Below are positions 7,868 to 16,045 of a stretch of 64,000 nt of DNA, in pieces. A model generated the notes under the pieces. That model was not told the DNA's origin. It was given only the letters and a program-made list of their open reading frames with translations, and made no database searches. Within the stretch, counting starts at the first letter, position 1. Each line of letters begins with the position of its first letter. Source of the DNA: JAUYQR01 sp963822435 (lineage in GTDB: Bacteria > Pseudomonadota > Alphaproteobacteria > Rhodobacterales > Rhodobacteraceae); the NCBI GenBank assembly GCA_963822435.1, contig CAWGHN010000004.1, forward strand, positions 186,001-250,000, given 5' to 3'. The translations under genes were made by a program, and so were the position numbers.

Positions 7868-8713
7868 ATGGAAAACCGCTTTTTGTTCGCCAAGCTTGCC
7901 CCGGTCTCGCCCCAGCTTGAGATCAGCTATGCGCCGATCTGGAAGCGCCTAGGAAAATGGGGCGGCTTCGCTATGTTGGGGCTGATCTATTTCCCGCTGC
8001 TGTGGCTGATCCTGCTATCGATCAGCCATAATCCGCTGGGCGGAATCCCTGCAGACTTCTCGCTCGAGCATTACCGCGCGCTTTTCGCTAACTCTGCCTG
8101 GCATATGCCGATGGTGGCCAGCCTAGTCATCGGGGTGATTGTGGGCCTGACCTGCGCGGTGGCCGCAACGATCATCGGCCGAGCGCTACCCTCGCTGAAC
8201 AGCCCTGGCAGGGTGCTATTCCTGTTCGTCATCCCGCTCTTCGTGCCGGGCATGTCGATGGGCGCTGCGCTGCTGATCTTCACCCGTGCGGTTCTGGGGT
8301 TGAAGCTTGGGTTCTGGTCGGTGGCGCTGGGGCATTTCGTCTGGGCGTTCCCCTTCGCGCTATTGATAATCCTAGTTGTCACCACCCGTTTCGATCACCG
8401 TCTGGTCGAGGCAGGCCGCGACCTTGGCGCTAGCAACTGGCGAGTGTTCTGGGACATCGAATTCCCGATCCTGATGCCGGGTATCGTCAGCTCCGCGCTC
8501 TTTGGTTTCCTCATGTCGTTCAACGAGGTCATGCGGTCGATCTTTCTGCGCGGCACGACCGAGACCATGCCGGTCTGGAGCTGGGTGCAGGCGGCCGCCC
8601 AGCAGAGCCAGGTTCCGATCATCTTCTCGCTGGCGTCTATCGTGCTTCTGATCACCCTGCCACTGCTGTGCGCGGCATTCTGGCTCTTGTTCGTCAAGCT
8701 CGACAAATCGTGA
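7868..8713 (+). CDS. ABC transporter permease, PotC-like
   Basis: A 281-residue permease with six hydrophobic helices and the coupling loop EAGRDLGASNWRVFWDIEFP. The frame is open far upstream inside the previous gene, but the ATG at 7868 (MENRFLFAKLAP) follows the previous stop by two bases and gives the normal family length, so I take it as the start. It completes the four-component importer (ATPase, binding protein, two permeases). Its 3' end lies 17 bases from the end of the convergent GntR gene. Confidence 0.9.
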   Translation: MENRFLFAKLAPVSPQLEISYAPIWKRLGKWGGFAMLGLIYFPLLWLILLSISHNPLGGIPADFSLEHYRALFANSAWHMPMVASLVIGVIVGLTCAVAATIIGRALPSLNSPGRVLFLFVIPLFVPGMSMGAALLIFTRAVLGLKLGFWSVALGHFVWAFPFALLIILVVTTRFDHRLVEAGRDLGASNWRVFWDIEFPILMPGIVSSALFGFLMSFNEVMRSIFLRGTTETMPVWSWVQAAAQQSQVPIIFSLASIVLLITLPLLCAAFWLLFVKLDKS

Positions 8714-8730
8714 GCCTGCAAAGTGACCCT

Positions 8731-9402
8731 TCAGGAAGTGGCCGAGACCTTCAGGCGCGGCATCAGCGACTCGGCCGCAAGGGTAAGGTCGCGCTCCATG
8801 CAGGCGCGCGCCGCTGCCGCGTCGCCACGCTCCAACGCATCGACGATATGGACGTGTTCGTCATTGGCGTGTTGACGGAAATGGTCGCTGTCGAAGAGAC
8901 CTGTGAAGACCGGCCCTACCTTCAGCCAGAGGCCCTGGATGACGTGCAGCAATTCCTCATTGCCGGCCTTTTCGTAGATGCGGAAATGGAACTCCCGGTT
9001 CAACAGCAGATATGCCCGGGCATCGAAGGTCTTGGCCGTCGCCACAATCCGGGTGAGGATTCTGCGCAACTGGGAGATGTCCTCGGACACAAGGCGCGGG
9101 ACGGCCAGTTCGGTCGCCATACCCTCAAGCGCCACGCGCACTGGAAGAAGCTGTGCGAATTTCTCGCGCGTCATCAGTGGCACCACGATCGACCGGTTCG
9201 GCAGCACGACCAGCAACCGCTCTGCCACCAGCCTTTGCAGCGCCTCGCGGATCGGCGTGGCCGAGATTCCATAGGTTTCCGCCAGGGTGCGGATCACCAG
9301 GGGCTGCATTGGTGCGAAAATGCCGTTTGTCATGCCCGTCAGGATCTCCTGGTAGGCGCGGTCATTCAGCGGCTGATACTCGATCTTGGTCATACCCATC
9401 AT
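8731..9402 (-). CDS. GntR-family (FCD/FadR subfamily) transcriptional regulator
   Basis: A 223-residue regulator. The N-terminal winged helix-turn-helix (about residues 10-75) contains PLVIRTLAETYGISATPIREALQRL, and the remaining ~140 residues form the all-helical FCD effector domain with the expected His/Asp-rich metal-binding pattern (NREFHFRIYEKAGNEELL and NDEHVHIVDALERGD). Members usually repress catabolic operons until a carboxylate ligand binds. The gene is convergent with the importer genes and divergent from the pxpB half of the operon. The palindrome TGATATATCA in the divergent gap recurs upstream of pxpA, so it likely controls both units and itself. Confidence 0.9.
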   Translation of the reverse strand: MMGMTKIEYQPLNDRAYQEILTGMTNGIFAPMQPLVIRTLAETYGISATPIREALQRLVAERLLVVLPNRSIVVPLMTREKFAQLLPVRVALEGMATELAVPRLVSEDISQLRRILTRIVATAKTFDARAYLLLNREFHFRIYEKAGNEELLHVIQGLWLKVGPVFTGLFDSDHFRQHANDEHVHIVDALERGDAAAARACMERDLTLAAESLMPRLKVSATS

Positions 9403-9457
9403 CCTGCATTCAAGACGCTCTTAAGACCATTCGCCAAAGTTTGCACTCCATATCACG

Positions 9458-9486
9458 TTGACGCTATTTTGTATATGATATATCAA
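9458..9486 (+). promoter_or_regulatory. Divergent-gap promoter with GntR operator
   Basis: TTGACG (9458-9463), a 17-bp spacer and TATCAA (9481-9486) form a plausible sigma-70 promoter for the pxpB-C operon. The palindrome TGATATATCA (9476-9485) overlaps the -10 element, a position suited to repression. The 12-mer TATGATATATCA (9474-9485) is identical to 2315-2326. Confidence 0.6.
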
Positions 9487-9509
9487 ATAGCAGGGCGAGA
9501 TTGGGCTGC

Positions 9510-9539
9510 GCAGATGCGGACTTTGCAGATGCGGACTTT
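9510..9539 (+). repeat. Tandem 15-bp direct repeat in the leader of pxpB
   Basis: GCAGATGCGGACTTT occurs twice back to back (9510-9524, 9525-9539), between the operator and the ribosome site of pxpB. It does not resemble the operator; it could be a slippage duplication or a leader element. Confidence 0.75.
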
Positions 9540-9569
9540 GAGGGGCCGACCAGTCGGAGGGATGGCAGG

Positions 9570-10433
9570 ATGCTGCACCATGCGCTGAGGTTCTATCCCG
9601 GCGGCGACCGCGCGATCGAGGTCGAGTTGGGCGATGGTATGGATTTCAGGTTGAACTTCACGGTTCACCGGCTCGTTGCGGCCGTGCGCGATGCCCAGAT
9701 CGGTGCGATCGAGGATCTGATCCCCGAATTGGCCTCGTTCCAAGTGAACTACGACCCCGACCGGATGACCTACGAAGACCTGACAGCTGAGATTGCGCGG
9801 ATATATGCCGTGATCGGAGCGGGGGCCTCGGGCTCTTTGCCCAGCAGGCTGATCACCATGCCGGTCTGGTATTCTGACGATCAGACAACCGCCTGCATCG
9901 AGGATTACCGCAAGAGCTATCCCGAAAAGCGCACCGATCCGGACCTGGTTTGTGAGTTGAACGGCCTTGAAGATCGCGCGGCGCTGGCGCGTCTGCATTC
10001 GGCGACCGAATACTGGGTTGCGGCGCTGGGTTTCTGGCCAGGGCTCTGCTCGCTTCTGCCACTGCGGCCCAAGGCGAGGATCTTCGCGCCGAAGTACAAC
10101 CCGCCGCGTACTTGGACGCCGAAGGGCGCGATCGGGATCGGCGGGGCACTGACCTGCATCTACCCGGATCGGACGCCAGGCGGATACCAACTGATCGGGC
10201 GTAGCCCGGCACCGATCTACGACGGTGCGCAACGCCTGCCGGCCTTCAGGGACAGCCTCGCCCTATTCCGTGCCGGCGATCGCGTCCGCTTCCGGCCTGT
10301 GACGAAAGAGGAATGCGAGCAGATCGAGGCCGAGGTCGCCGCAGGTCACTATGAACACGACGTCGTCGAATACCAGATATTCTCGGTAGACCGGTATCTC
10401 GATTGGGCCAATTGGCAAGGAGGCCGCGGATGA
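9570..10433 (+). CDS. pxpB: KipI/allophanate hydrolase subunit 1 family, PxpB-like
   Basis: A 287-residue protein of the KipI family, which forms half of a two-part carboxyltransferase/lactamase with KipA-type partners and is homologous to the carboxyltransferase part of urea carboxylase. Diagnostic stretches are FYPGGDRAIEVELG, SFQVNYDP, TMPVWYSDD, LGFWPGLCSL and PKGAIGIGGALTCIYP then TPGGYQLIGRSP. The frame is open from 9501, but the ATG at 9570 has a GGAGGG ribosome site and begins at the family's conserved N-terminus. It overlaps pxpC by ATGA. With biotin genes in the operon it may act as a biotin-dependent carboxyltransferase rather than a plain 5-oxoprolinase subunit. Confidence 0.88.
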   Translation: MLHHALRFYPGGDRAIEVELGDGMDFRLNFTVHRLVAAVRDAQIGAIEDLIPELASFQVNYDPDRMTYEDLTAEIARIYAVIGAGASGSLPSRLITMPVWYSDDQTTACIEDYRKSYPEKRTDPDLVCELNGLEDRAALARLHSATEYWVAALGFWPGLCSLLPLRPKARIFAPKYNPPRTWTPKGAIGIGGALTCIYPDRTPGGYQLIGRSPAPIYDGAQRLPAFRDSLALFRAGDRVRFRPVTKEECEQIEAEVAAGHYEHDVVEYQIFSVDRYLDWANWQGGRG

Positions 10434-11419
10434 GCCAGCGGAGTATCAGCGTCATCAAGCCGGGGCTTGAGACTACAGTGCAGGAATTGCCGGGCCGGAT
10501 CGGCTTTCTCGAGCAGGGTTTTCCGGTGTCGGGCCCGTTCGACGCCTGGTCCTTCCGGCAGGCCAACCTTCTTGTCGGCAACAGCAGGGACACCGCCGCT
10601 TTGGAATGCCAGTTCCTTGGCCCGACCCTGCGGTTTGACTGTGACGCGGTGATTGCGGTGACGGGCGCGGAGATGCGGCCTACCCTGGACGGCGCGCCAA
10701 TTGCAATGTGGTCCAGCCATGCAGTAGGGGCCGGGCAGGTCCTGGCACTGGGACCCGCATACAGCGGTGCGCGGGCCTATGTGGCGGTCTCTGGCGGGGT
10801 GGATACGCCGGTCGTGCTGGGTTCGCGCTCGGTCTTCCACATGGCCGGAGTGGGCGGCCGGGCGCTGGCGCTTGATCAAGTTCTGCTATTGGGCGAAGTG
10901 GGCCCGGCGACCCTAAATCCGCCGCGCTTGACCATCCCGGACGCCTTGCGCCCAAAATTAGCCACCGACCGCCGGTGGGACATCGAGGCCCTCGCCGGCC
11001 CGAACGACGACTGGCTGGCCCCCGAATCTATCGAGATGTTCTTCTCTGCCGACTGGGCGGTACAGGCCAAGAGCAACCGTACCGGCATTCGCCTGACCGG
11101 CCCGAAGTTCAGTTTTGCCGATCGCGCGATCCACAAGAATAGCGACCACGGGCAGGAGCCGTCGAACATCATCGACCACGGCTATCCGCTTGGTGCGGTG
11201 AACCTGGCGGGGCAGACACCCATCATTCTTGTCAACGACGCCCCCAGCACGGGCGGTTTCATTAACCCTTTCACTGTCGCCAGCGCCGCCTTCTGGAAAC
11301 TGGCCCAAGCCAAGCCTGGCGATATCTTGCACTTCCGCCGGATCGACCGCGCCGAGGCTGGACGTTTGCGAGCCGGACTGAACCGAGTCACGAGTCCGGG
11401 AGTGACCGCAGTTGTCTGA
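10430..11419 (+). CDS. pxpC: KipA/allophanate hydrolase subunit 2 family, PxpC-like
   Basis: A 329-residue protein of the biotin-dependent carboxyltransferase/KipA family. It begins with ISVIKPGLETTVQELP and GFPVSGPFD, the family signature, followed by LVGNSRDTAALEC and, in the second half, NRTGIRLTGP, PSNIIDHGYPLGAVNL and FINPFTVAS. In E. coli PxpC acts with PxpA/B on 5-oxoproline; in urea carboxylase-type enzymes the homologous domain moves carboxyl from biotin to an amide nitrogen. The ATG overlaps the pxpB stop (ATGA), so the two are translated together. The next gene starts at a TTG inside its 3' end. Confidence 0.88.
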   Translation: MSQRSISVIKPGLETTVQELPGRIGFLEQGFPVSGPFDAWSFRQANLLVGNSRDTAALECQFLGPTLRFDCDAVIAVTGAEMRPTLDGAPIAMWSSHAVGAGQVLALGPAYSGARAYVAVSGGVDTPVVLGSRSVFHMAGVGGRALALDQVLLLGEVGPATLNPPRLTIPDALRPKLATDRRWDIEALAGPNDDWLAPESIEMFFSADWAVQAKSNRTGIRLTGPKFSFADRAIHKNSDHGQEPSNIIDHGYPLGAVNLAGQTPIILVNDAPSTGGFINPFTVASAAFWKLAQAKPGDILHFRRIDRAEAGRLRAGLNRVTSPGVTAVV

Positions 11420-12497
11420 GTCCATCGCCGAAGCCACCACGTATCACAGTGCCCCAGCCGCTTTGGGGGAGACGCTGGAAAGCCCGCCACCGTTGATCGA
11501 CGAGGTCGCCGCCAAAGCTCTGGTGCGAAGCTACTTCGGCATCGAGGCCGAGGCGAAGACACTCGCCTGCGAGCGCGACGCGAACTTCCAGGTGACTGCC
11601 GTCGATTCAAGACGGTTTACGTTGAAAGTGTCCAATCCGGGCGAGCCGGCGGTCAACACGAACTTTCAGACAGAGGCGATCCTTTGGCTGGAACGGCTCG
11701 ATCCCAGCCTTCCCGTACCCAAGGTGGTGCGGGCCCTCGACGGGAGCAGCGAGTTTCCGCTGCAGATGGCTGATGGGCGGACAAGCATCGTGCGGATGCT
11801 GACTTGGCTGGATGGCGTTCCGGTGGCCAGGATCGGCGTTTCGGCTGCGCTGCGCCGGGACATGGGGCGGACGCTGGCGCGCCTTGGGGGCGCGCTGCGC
11901 GATTTCGATCACCCCGGGTCTTCGCATGACATCCAGTGGGACATCAAACATGCCTCGCGCCTGCGCCCGCTGGTCATCTCGCTTCCCGAAACTGAGTTGC
12001 GCCAGCAGTTGATCGCCGAACTTGAACATTTTGATGCCGTGGTTCAGCCGGTCCTAGCCGGATTGCGGCAGCAGGTTGTGCACAACGACCTGAACCACCA
12101 CAACGTCCTTCTGGACCCGCAGTACCCCGACCGGGTGTCAGGGGTGCTGGATTTCGGGGACATGGTGAAGACGCCGCTGGTCGCGGACTTGGCCGTTGCC
12201 GCCTCATACATGACGCATCAGGAGGACGGCGCCTTGCGCTGCGTGGCCGATATGGTCGCGGCCTATCACGAAGTCACGCCGCTGTTCCGGAACGAGATCG
12301 CGCTGCTGCGTGAGTTAATCGTTGCTCGGCTGGTGACCTCGATCGCAATCACCGAATGGCGCGCCGCCCGCTATCCGCAAAACGCCGATTACATCCTGCG
12401 CAACAACGGACCGGCGCGGACCGGGATGAAGAGGTTCGCGACCCTTGCCCGCGAGGATGTCACTGTCGCGCTCTTGCGCGCCTGCAACATGGAGTGA
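11412..12497 (+). CDS. APH/ChoK-fold small-molecule kinase (hydroxylysine/amino-alcohol kinase-like)
   Basis: A 361-residue phosphotransferase of the aminoglycoside/choline kinase fold. The Brenner motif VVHNDLNHHNVLLD (Asp226 catalytic base) and the metal-binding LDFGDM follow in the expected order; NFQVTAVDSRRFTLKVSNP forms the nucleotide-binding lobe. The start is TTG 11412, overlapping the pxpC stop by eight bases and preceded by GGAGTG. Known relatives phosphorylate 5-hydroxylysine (AGPHD1/HYKK), homoserine, choline or ethanolamine. The following gene is a class-III PLP enzyme of the family that includes phospho-lyases for phosphoethanolamine and phosphohydroxylysine, so a kinase plus phospho-lyase pair is likely. 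The exact substrate is inferred, not shown. Confidence 0.8.
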   Translation: MSESIAEATTYHSAPAALGETLESPPPLIDEVAAKALVRSYFGIEAEAKTLACERDANFQVTAVDSRRFTLKVSNPGEPAVNTNFQTEAILWLERLDPSLPVPKVVRALDGSSEFPLQMADGRTSIVRMLTWLDGVPVARIGVSAALRRDMGRTLARLGGALRDFDHPGSSHDIQWDIKHASRLRPLVISLPETELRQQLIAELEHFDAVVQPVLAGLRQQVVHNDLNHHNVLLDPQYPDRVSGVLDFGDMVKTPLVADLAVAASYMTHQEDGALRCVADMVAAYHEVTPLFRNEIALLRELIVARLVTSIAITEWRAARYPQNADYILRNNGPARTGMKRFATLAREDVTVALLRACNME

Positions 12498-12502
12498 AAG
12501 AG

Positions 12503-13831
12503 ATGGTAACCGACAGCGGCATGGTGAACGCCTTCGTCGAGGGCGCGGCCGAACTTGATGCGGCAACCAAGGAGATGATCGCGGACCGAAAGAGACTGCT
12601 GGGGCCGGCCTATCGGCTGTTCTACCAGCGGCCCGTGCATTTCGTGCGGGGCGAGGGAGCCTGGCTGTACGACCCCGATGGCCAAGCCTATCTGGATGCC
12701 TACAACAACGTCACCTCGATCGGCCATTGCCACCCGAAGGTGGTCGAGGCCGTCAGCCGACAGATGGCGACGCTTACTACCAACACCCGTTACCTGCACG
12801 ACTCGGTCCTGCGCTACGCCGACCGGCTGCTGGCCACAATGCCTGACGAGATCGGGCATTTCATGTTCACCTGCACAGGCTCGGACGCCAATGACCTGGC
12901 GGTGCGGATCGCGCAATCCTACACCGGCGGGCAGGGCATTATCGTGTCCGAGACCGCCTATCATGGCATCACGCAGTCGGTGGCGGCTTTCTCGCCCTCG
13001 CTGGGTGGGAACGTGCCGCTGGGGGTGCATGTCCGGACGGTGCCGCCACCGGATTCCTACCGCAACACGACAGGTGACGTTGGGGCAGAGTTCACCGCGG
13101 GCGTGCAGGCGGCAATCCGCGACCTTCAGCGCCACGGGATCAAGCCTGCGCTGTTCATCTGCGACGGCATCTTCTCCAGCGATGGGGTGTTCGACGGCCC
13201 GGCCGGCTTTCTGCAAGGCGCGGTCGATGCGATCCACGCAGTTGGCGGGGTCTATGTTGCTGACGAGGTGCAGTCGGGCTTCGGCCGCACCGGCGACGCC
13301 ATGTGGGGCTTCCAGCGACACGGCGTGGTGCCCGACCTAGTGACCATGGGCAAGCCGATGGGCAATGGCTATCCGGTTGCAGGCGTCGCCGGCCGGCCGG
13401 AAGTTCTGGCGGAATTCGGCCAGAAGGCGCGTTACTTCAATACCTTCGGTGGCAATGCTGTGGCGGCCGAGGCGGCAATGGCCGTGCTTGAGGCGATCCA
13501 GTCCGAAGGACTGGTGGAAAATGCCCGTGAAACTGGCCGTTATCTGAAGGATGGCGTCCAGGCACTTGTCGCACGGCATACGTGCATCGGGGACGTCCGT
13601 GGCGCGGGGTTGTTCTTGGGAGTGGAAATCGTCTCGGACCGCATCGCCAGGACTCCGGACGCCGGGATGACCACCCGCATCGTCAATGGACTGCGCGACG
13701 AGCGGGTGCTGATTTCGGCCTGCGGCAAGGCCGCCAATGTGCTGAAGATCCGACCCCCGCTTATTTTTACCCGGGAACAGGCCGACATCCTTTTTGAAAG
13801 ACTCGACATCGTGCTGTCCCGCAGCGCCTGA
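12503..13831 (+). CDS. Class-III PLP-dependent aminotransferase or phospho-lyase
   Basis: A 442-residue fold-type I PLP enzyme. Landmarks are YDPDGQAYLDAYNNVTSIGHCHP, the phosphate-binding CTGSDANDLAVRIA, YHGITQSV, the cofactor Asp in VADEVQSGFGRTG and the Schiff-base Lys284 in MGKPMGNGYP. The YNNV-GHCHP wording and FICDGIFSSDG resemble the ETNPPL/PHYKPL branch, which eliminates phosphate and ammonia from phosphorylated amino alcohols instead of transaminating. An in-frame extension upstream overlaps the kinase gene; I chose the ATG at 12503, five bases after the kinase stop and behind GAAAGAG, giving normal length. It presumably acts on the kinase product. Confidence 0.85.
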   Translation: MVTDSGMVNAFVEGAAELDAATKEMIADRKRLLGPAYRLFYQRPVHFVRGEGAWLYDPDGQAYLDAYNNVTSIGHCHPKVVEAVSRQMATLTTNTRYLHDSVLRYADRLLATMPDEIGHFMFTCTGSDANDLAVRIAQSYTGGQGIIVSETAYHGITQSVAAFSPSLGGNVPLGVHVRTVPPPDSYRNTTGDVGAEFTAGVQAAIRDLQRHGIKPALFICDGIFSSDGVFDGPAGFLQGAVDAIHAVGGVYVADEVQSGFGRTGDAMWGFQRHGVVPDLVTMGKPMGNGYPVAGVAGRPEVLAEFGQKARYFNTFGGNAVAAEAAMAVLEAIQSEGLVENARETGRYLKDGVQALVARHTCIGDVRGAGLFLGVEIVSDRIARTPDAGMTTRIVNGLRDERVLISACGKAANVLKIRPPLIFTREQADILFERLDIVLSRSA

Positions 13832-13861
13832 CTTAGTCATCCACCGAACCGAGGAAAGCCC

Positions 13862-14104
13862 ATGGCCATCAAACGCATCGACTCGCCGCTGCCTGGCGTG
13901 CTCTATCTGTCGCCTGCCCCCGGCGCCCCCGCGTTCAAGGCTCCGGGCGACAACGTTGCCGTTGGTGACACCCTAGCCCTGATAGAGGTGATGAAGTCCT
14001 ACATTCCTATAGAGGCCGAGGAGGCGGGCATCTTCAAGGGTTACCTCACCGAGAGCGACACCGTGCTGGAGCCCGGCGAGCCCCTGTGCGAGCTTGAGAC
14101 CTGA
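13862..14104 (+). CDS. accB: Free-standing biotin carboxyl carrier protein (short form)
   Basis: Only 80 residues, a bare biotinyl domain without the linker and N-terminal part of the usual ~150-residue AccB. It has the flat-barrel pattern SPLPGVLY, PGDNVAVGDTLALIEVMKS and GEPLCELET. Lys45 in EVMKS is the biotin attachment site; the usual context is (A/V)MKM, so the residue after Lys is Ser here. It would carry carboxybiotin between the following biotin carboxylase and the KipI/KipA pair. Ribosome site GAGGAAAG precedes the ATG; the gap to the carboxylase gene is two bases. Confidence 0.9.
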   Translation: MAIKRIDSPLPGVLYLSPAPGAPAFKAPGDNVAVGDTLALIEVMKSYIPIEAEEAGIFKGYLTESDTVLEPGEPLCELET

Positions 14105-14106
14105 GC

Positions 14107-15495
14107 ATGGCTCCAATCCGCAAACTGTTGATCGCTAACCGGGGCGAGATCGCGGTGCGTATCCAGCGCGCGGCGCGCGATCTGGGAATTCGCACCGTGC
14201 AGGTGGTCAGCGAGGCCGACCGAGAAATGCTGGCGGCCCGCCTTGCCGACGAAGTCATCGTGATTGGTCCGTCGGTCGCTTCGAAGTCCTACCTTGCGAC
14301 CGACCGCCTGCTTGATGCGCTACGCGACAGCGGCGCCGATGCGGTGCATCCCGGATATGGCTTTCTGTCCGAAAACGCAGGGTTCGCCCGCGCCGTTACG
14401 GCGATGGGAAGGATCTTCGTCGGCCCCGATGCGGACACGATCGAACGCATGGGGGACAAGGTGAACGCGCGACAGGCTGCGATTGCGGCGGGCGTGCCCG
14501 TTGTGCCCGGCAGCGTGGGGCGCCTCGACGATCTGGAACTGGCGCTGTCGCTGGCCGAGTCGATCGGCTATCCGGTCATGATCAAGGCCGCCGCCGGCGG
14601 CGGTGGGCGTGGCATTCGTGTGTCGCATACCGCAGAGCAACTCGCCGCGGCCATTCCTACGGCCATGGCCGAGGCCAAGGCCAGCTTCGGGGACGGCGGC
14701 CTCTACCTGGAAGCCTATATCGAAAAAGCCCGCCACATTGAGGTGCAAATCCTGGGCGACGGGGACGACGTGATCCATCTGCACGAGCGCGAATGTTCCG
14801 TACAGCGCCGCCGCCAAAAGGTTTGGGAAGAAGCCCCTGCCGCAATGCTCGACCCGGGTCTGCGGGCGGAACTCTGCGACTCGGCCGTTCGGCTGTCCAG
14901 ATCGGTGCGCTATCGCGGCGCGGGAACGATGGAATACCTCTATGACGCCACACGGCAGGCATTCTACTTCATCGAGATGAACACCCGCATCCAGGTGGAG
15001 CATCCTGTGACCGAAATGATCACAGGGATCGACCTAGTGCGCGAAATGCTGTTGATCGCAGGGGGCGGCAAGCTGCGGATGAAGCAGGAAGATGTCCAAT
15101 GCACCGGACATGCGATCGAGGTAAGGATAAATGCCGAGGACCCGAGCCGCAACTTCATGCCAAACCCCGGTCATATCGAGACTCTGCGGGTTCCAGAGGG
15201 CCCCGGGATCCGCTTTGACAGCGGAATCTACGCTGGCTACCGAGTTCCCCCCTTTTACGATTCCCTTCTGGGAAAGCTGATTGTCGCGGGAGACACGCGC
15301 GAGCAGGCATTCAATCGCATGGAAGCAGCCCTTAAAACGCTAGAGATCGGTCCAATAGCGACAACCATCGTTTTGCATCGGGCATTGGTTCAAGACCCGT
15401 GCATGCGTGCGGGCGCCGTTTCGACCAAATGGCTGGAGGACTGGCTCAAGGGACCCGGAGTAGCTGCACTTAATGCTGTTCGTAAAGATGTCTGA
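14107..15495 (+). CDS. accC: Biotin carboxylase (AccC family)
   Basis: A 462-residue ATP-grasp enzyme that carboxylates biotin with bicarbonate and ATP. It starts with IRKLLIANRGEIAVRI, continues with AVHPGYGFLSENAGFA, the glycine-rich ATP loop MIKAAAGGGGRGIR, HERECSVQRRRQKVWEEAPA and EMNTRIQVEHPVTE, which holds catalytic Glu/Arg residues. Length is normal for free-standing AccC (about 450). As the operon also holds a KipI/KipA pair but no acyl-CoA carboxyltransferase, the enzyme is probably part of an amide-type carboxylase and not of fatty acid synthesis. It is the last recognised gene of the operon. Confidence 0.93.
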   Translation: MAPIRKLLIANRGEIAVRIQRAARDLGIRTVQVVSEADREMLAARLADEVIVIGPSVASKSYLATDRLLDALRDSGADAVHPGYGFLSENAGFARAVTAMGRIFVGPDADTIERMGDKVNARQAAIAAGVPVVPGSVGRLDDLELALSLAESIGYPVMIKAAAGGGGRGIRVSHTAEQLAAAIPTAMAEAKASFGDGGLYLEAYIEKARHIEVQILGDGDDVIHLHERECSVQRRRQKVWEEAPAAMLDPGLRAELCDSAVRLSRSVRYRGAGTMEYLYDATRQAFYFIEMNTRIQVEHPVTEMITGIDLVREMLLIAGGGKLRMKQEDVQCTGHAIEVRINAEDPSRNFMPNPGHIETLRVPEGPGIRFDSGIYAGYRVPPFYDSLLGKLIVAGDTREQAFNRMEAALKTLEIGPIATTIVLHRALVQDPCMRAGAVSTKWLEDWLKGPGVAALNAVRKDV

Positions 15496-15511
15496 CCCGT
15501 CGAAGGTCAGA
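15491..15511 (+). terminator. Short stem-loop at the end of the carboxylase operon
   Basis: TCTGACC (15491-15497) and GGTCAGA (15505-15511) can pair around a seven-base loop and include the accC stop codon. No T-run follows, so it is a weak terminator candidate. Confidence 0.35.
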
Positions 15512-16045
15512 TGCCGCCAGACTGTGCTCTACCGCAAATGCCTGCCGATCTCCCTGAAACTTCTGTCAGAAGGTTGTCAAGTCAATAGCTTGAGGCCCAG
15601 AGAAGGTTCGACGGCAGTCGCGCTCCCTCCGCCACCTATTCTTGAAATCATAGGATTTTATGCCGATCCTTGGGCGAGTTCCGCTATTGACCCCCCGATA
15701 CACCGTGCGCTGGGCCCCAGATTTGCTTGCGGATCGACCTTGGTGATCCTTTTCCACTAGATGCATTGCCACCGAAAAGATGCAGCAGAGATCGAGTTCA
15801 TTGCTTTGTGATAGGGTGCGCGGTGTCATTTTGGGGAAGTTGGCTTGGCGCGCGTGAAAGTCTGCACATTCTGCCGACACCCGAACCCTGCGGATGAGTT
15901 TTTCTGTCCGGGCGGAGAGCCCGGCGGCGCCAGAATGCCATTCCTTTGCGGGCGATCCTCTCCCACGACGCAGGACAGGGCCACATGCGGCTGCCGGAAA
16001 CGATCCGGCTGATCCCGGCGGTCGCAATCTGGCGGCAGGGCTGGA
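15512..16045. other. Gap with no convincing gene; possible zinc-ribbon remnant at 15854-16012
   Basis: Most of this gap shows no recognisable coding pattern. One short plus-strand frame from GTG 15854 to the stop at 16012 reads VKVCTFCRHPNPADEFFC, resembling the first half of a zinc-ribbon head, but the second CxxC is not kept and the frame stops after ~50 codons. It may be a gene fragment. It separates the catabolic operon from the ars genes. Confidence 0.3.

Noticed and set aside
14107..15495. Acetyl-CoA carboxylase for fatty acid synthesis
   Set aside because: No acyl-CoA carboxyltransferase is present; the KipI/KipA pair and regulator point to a catabolic enzyme.
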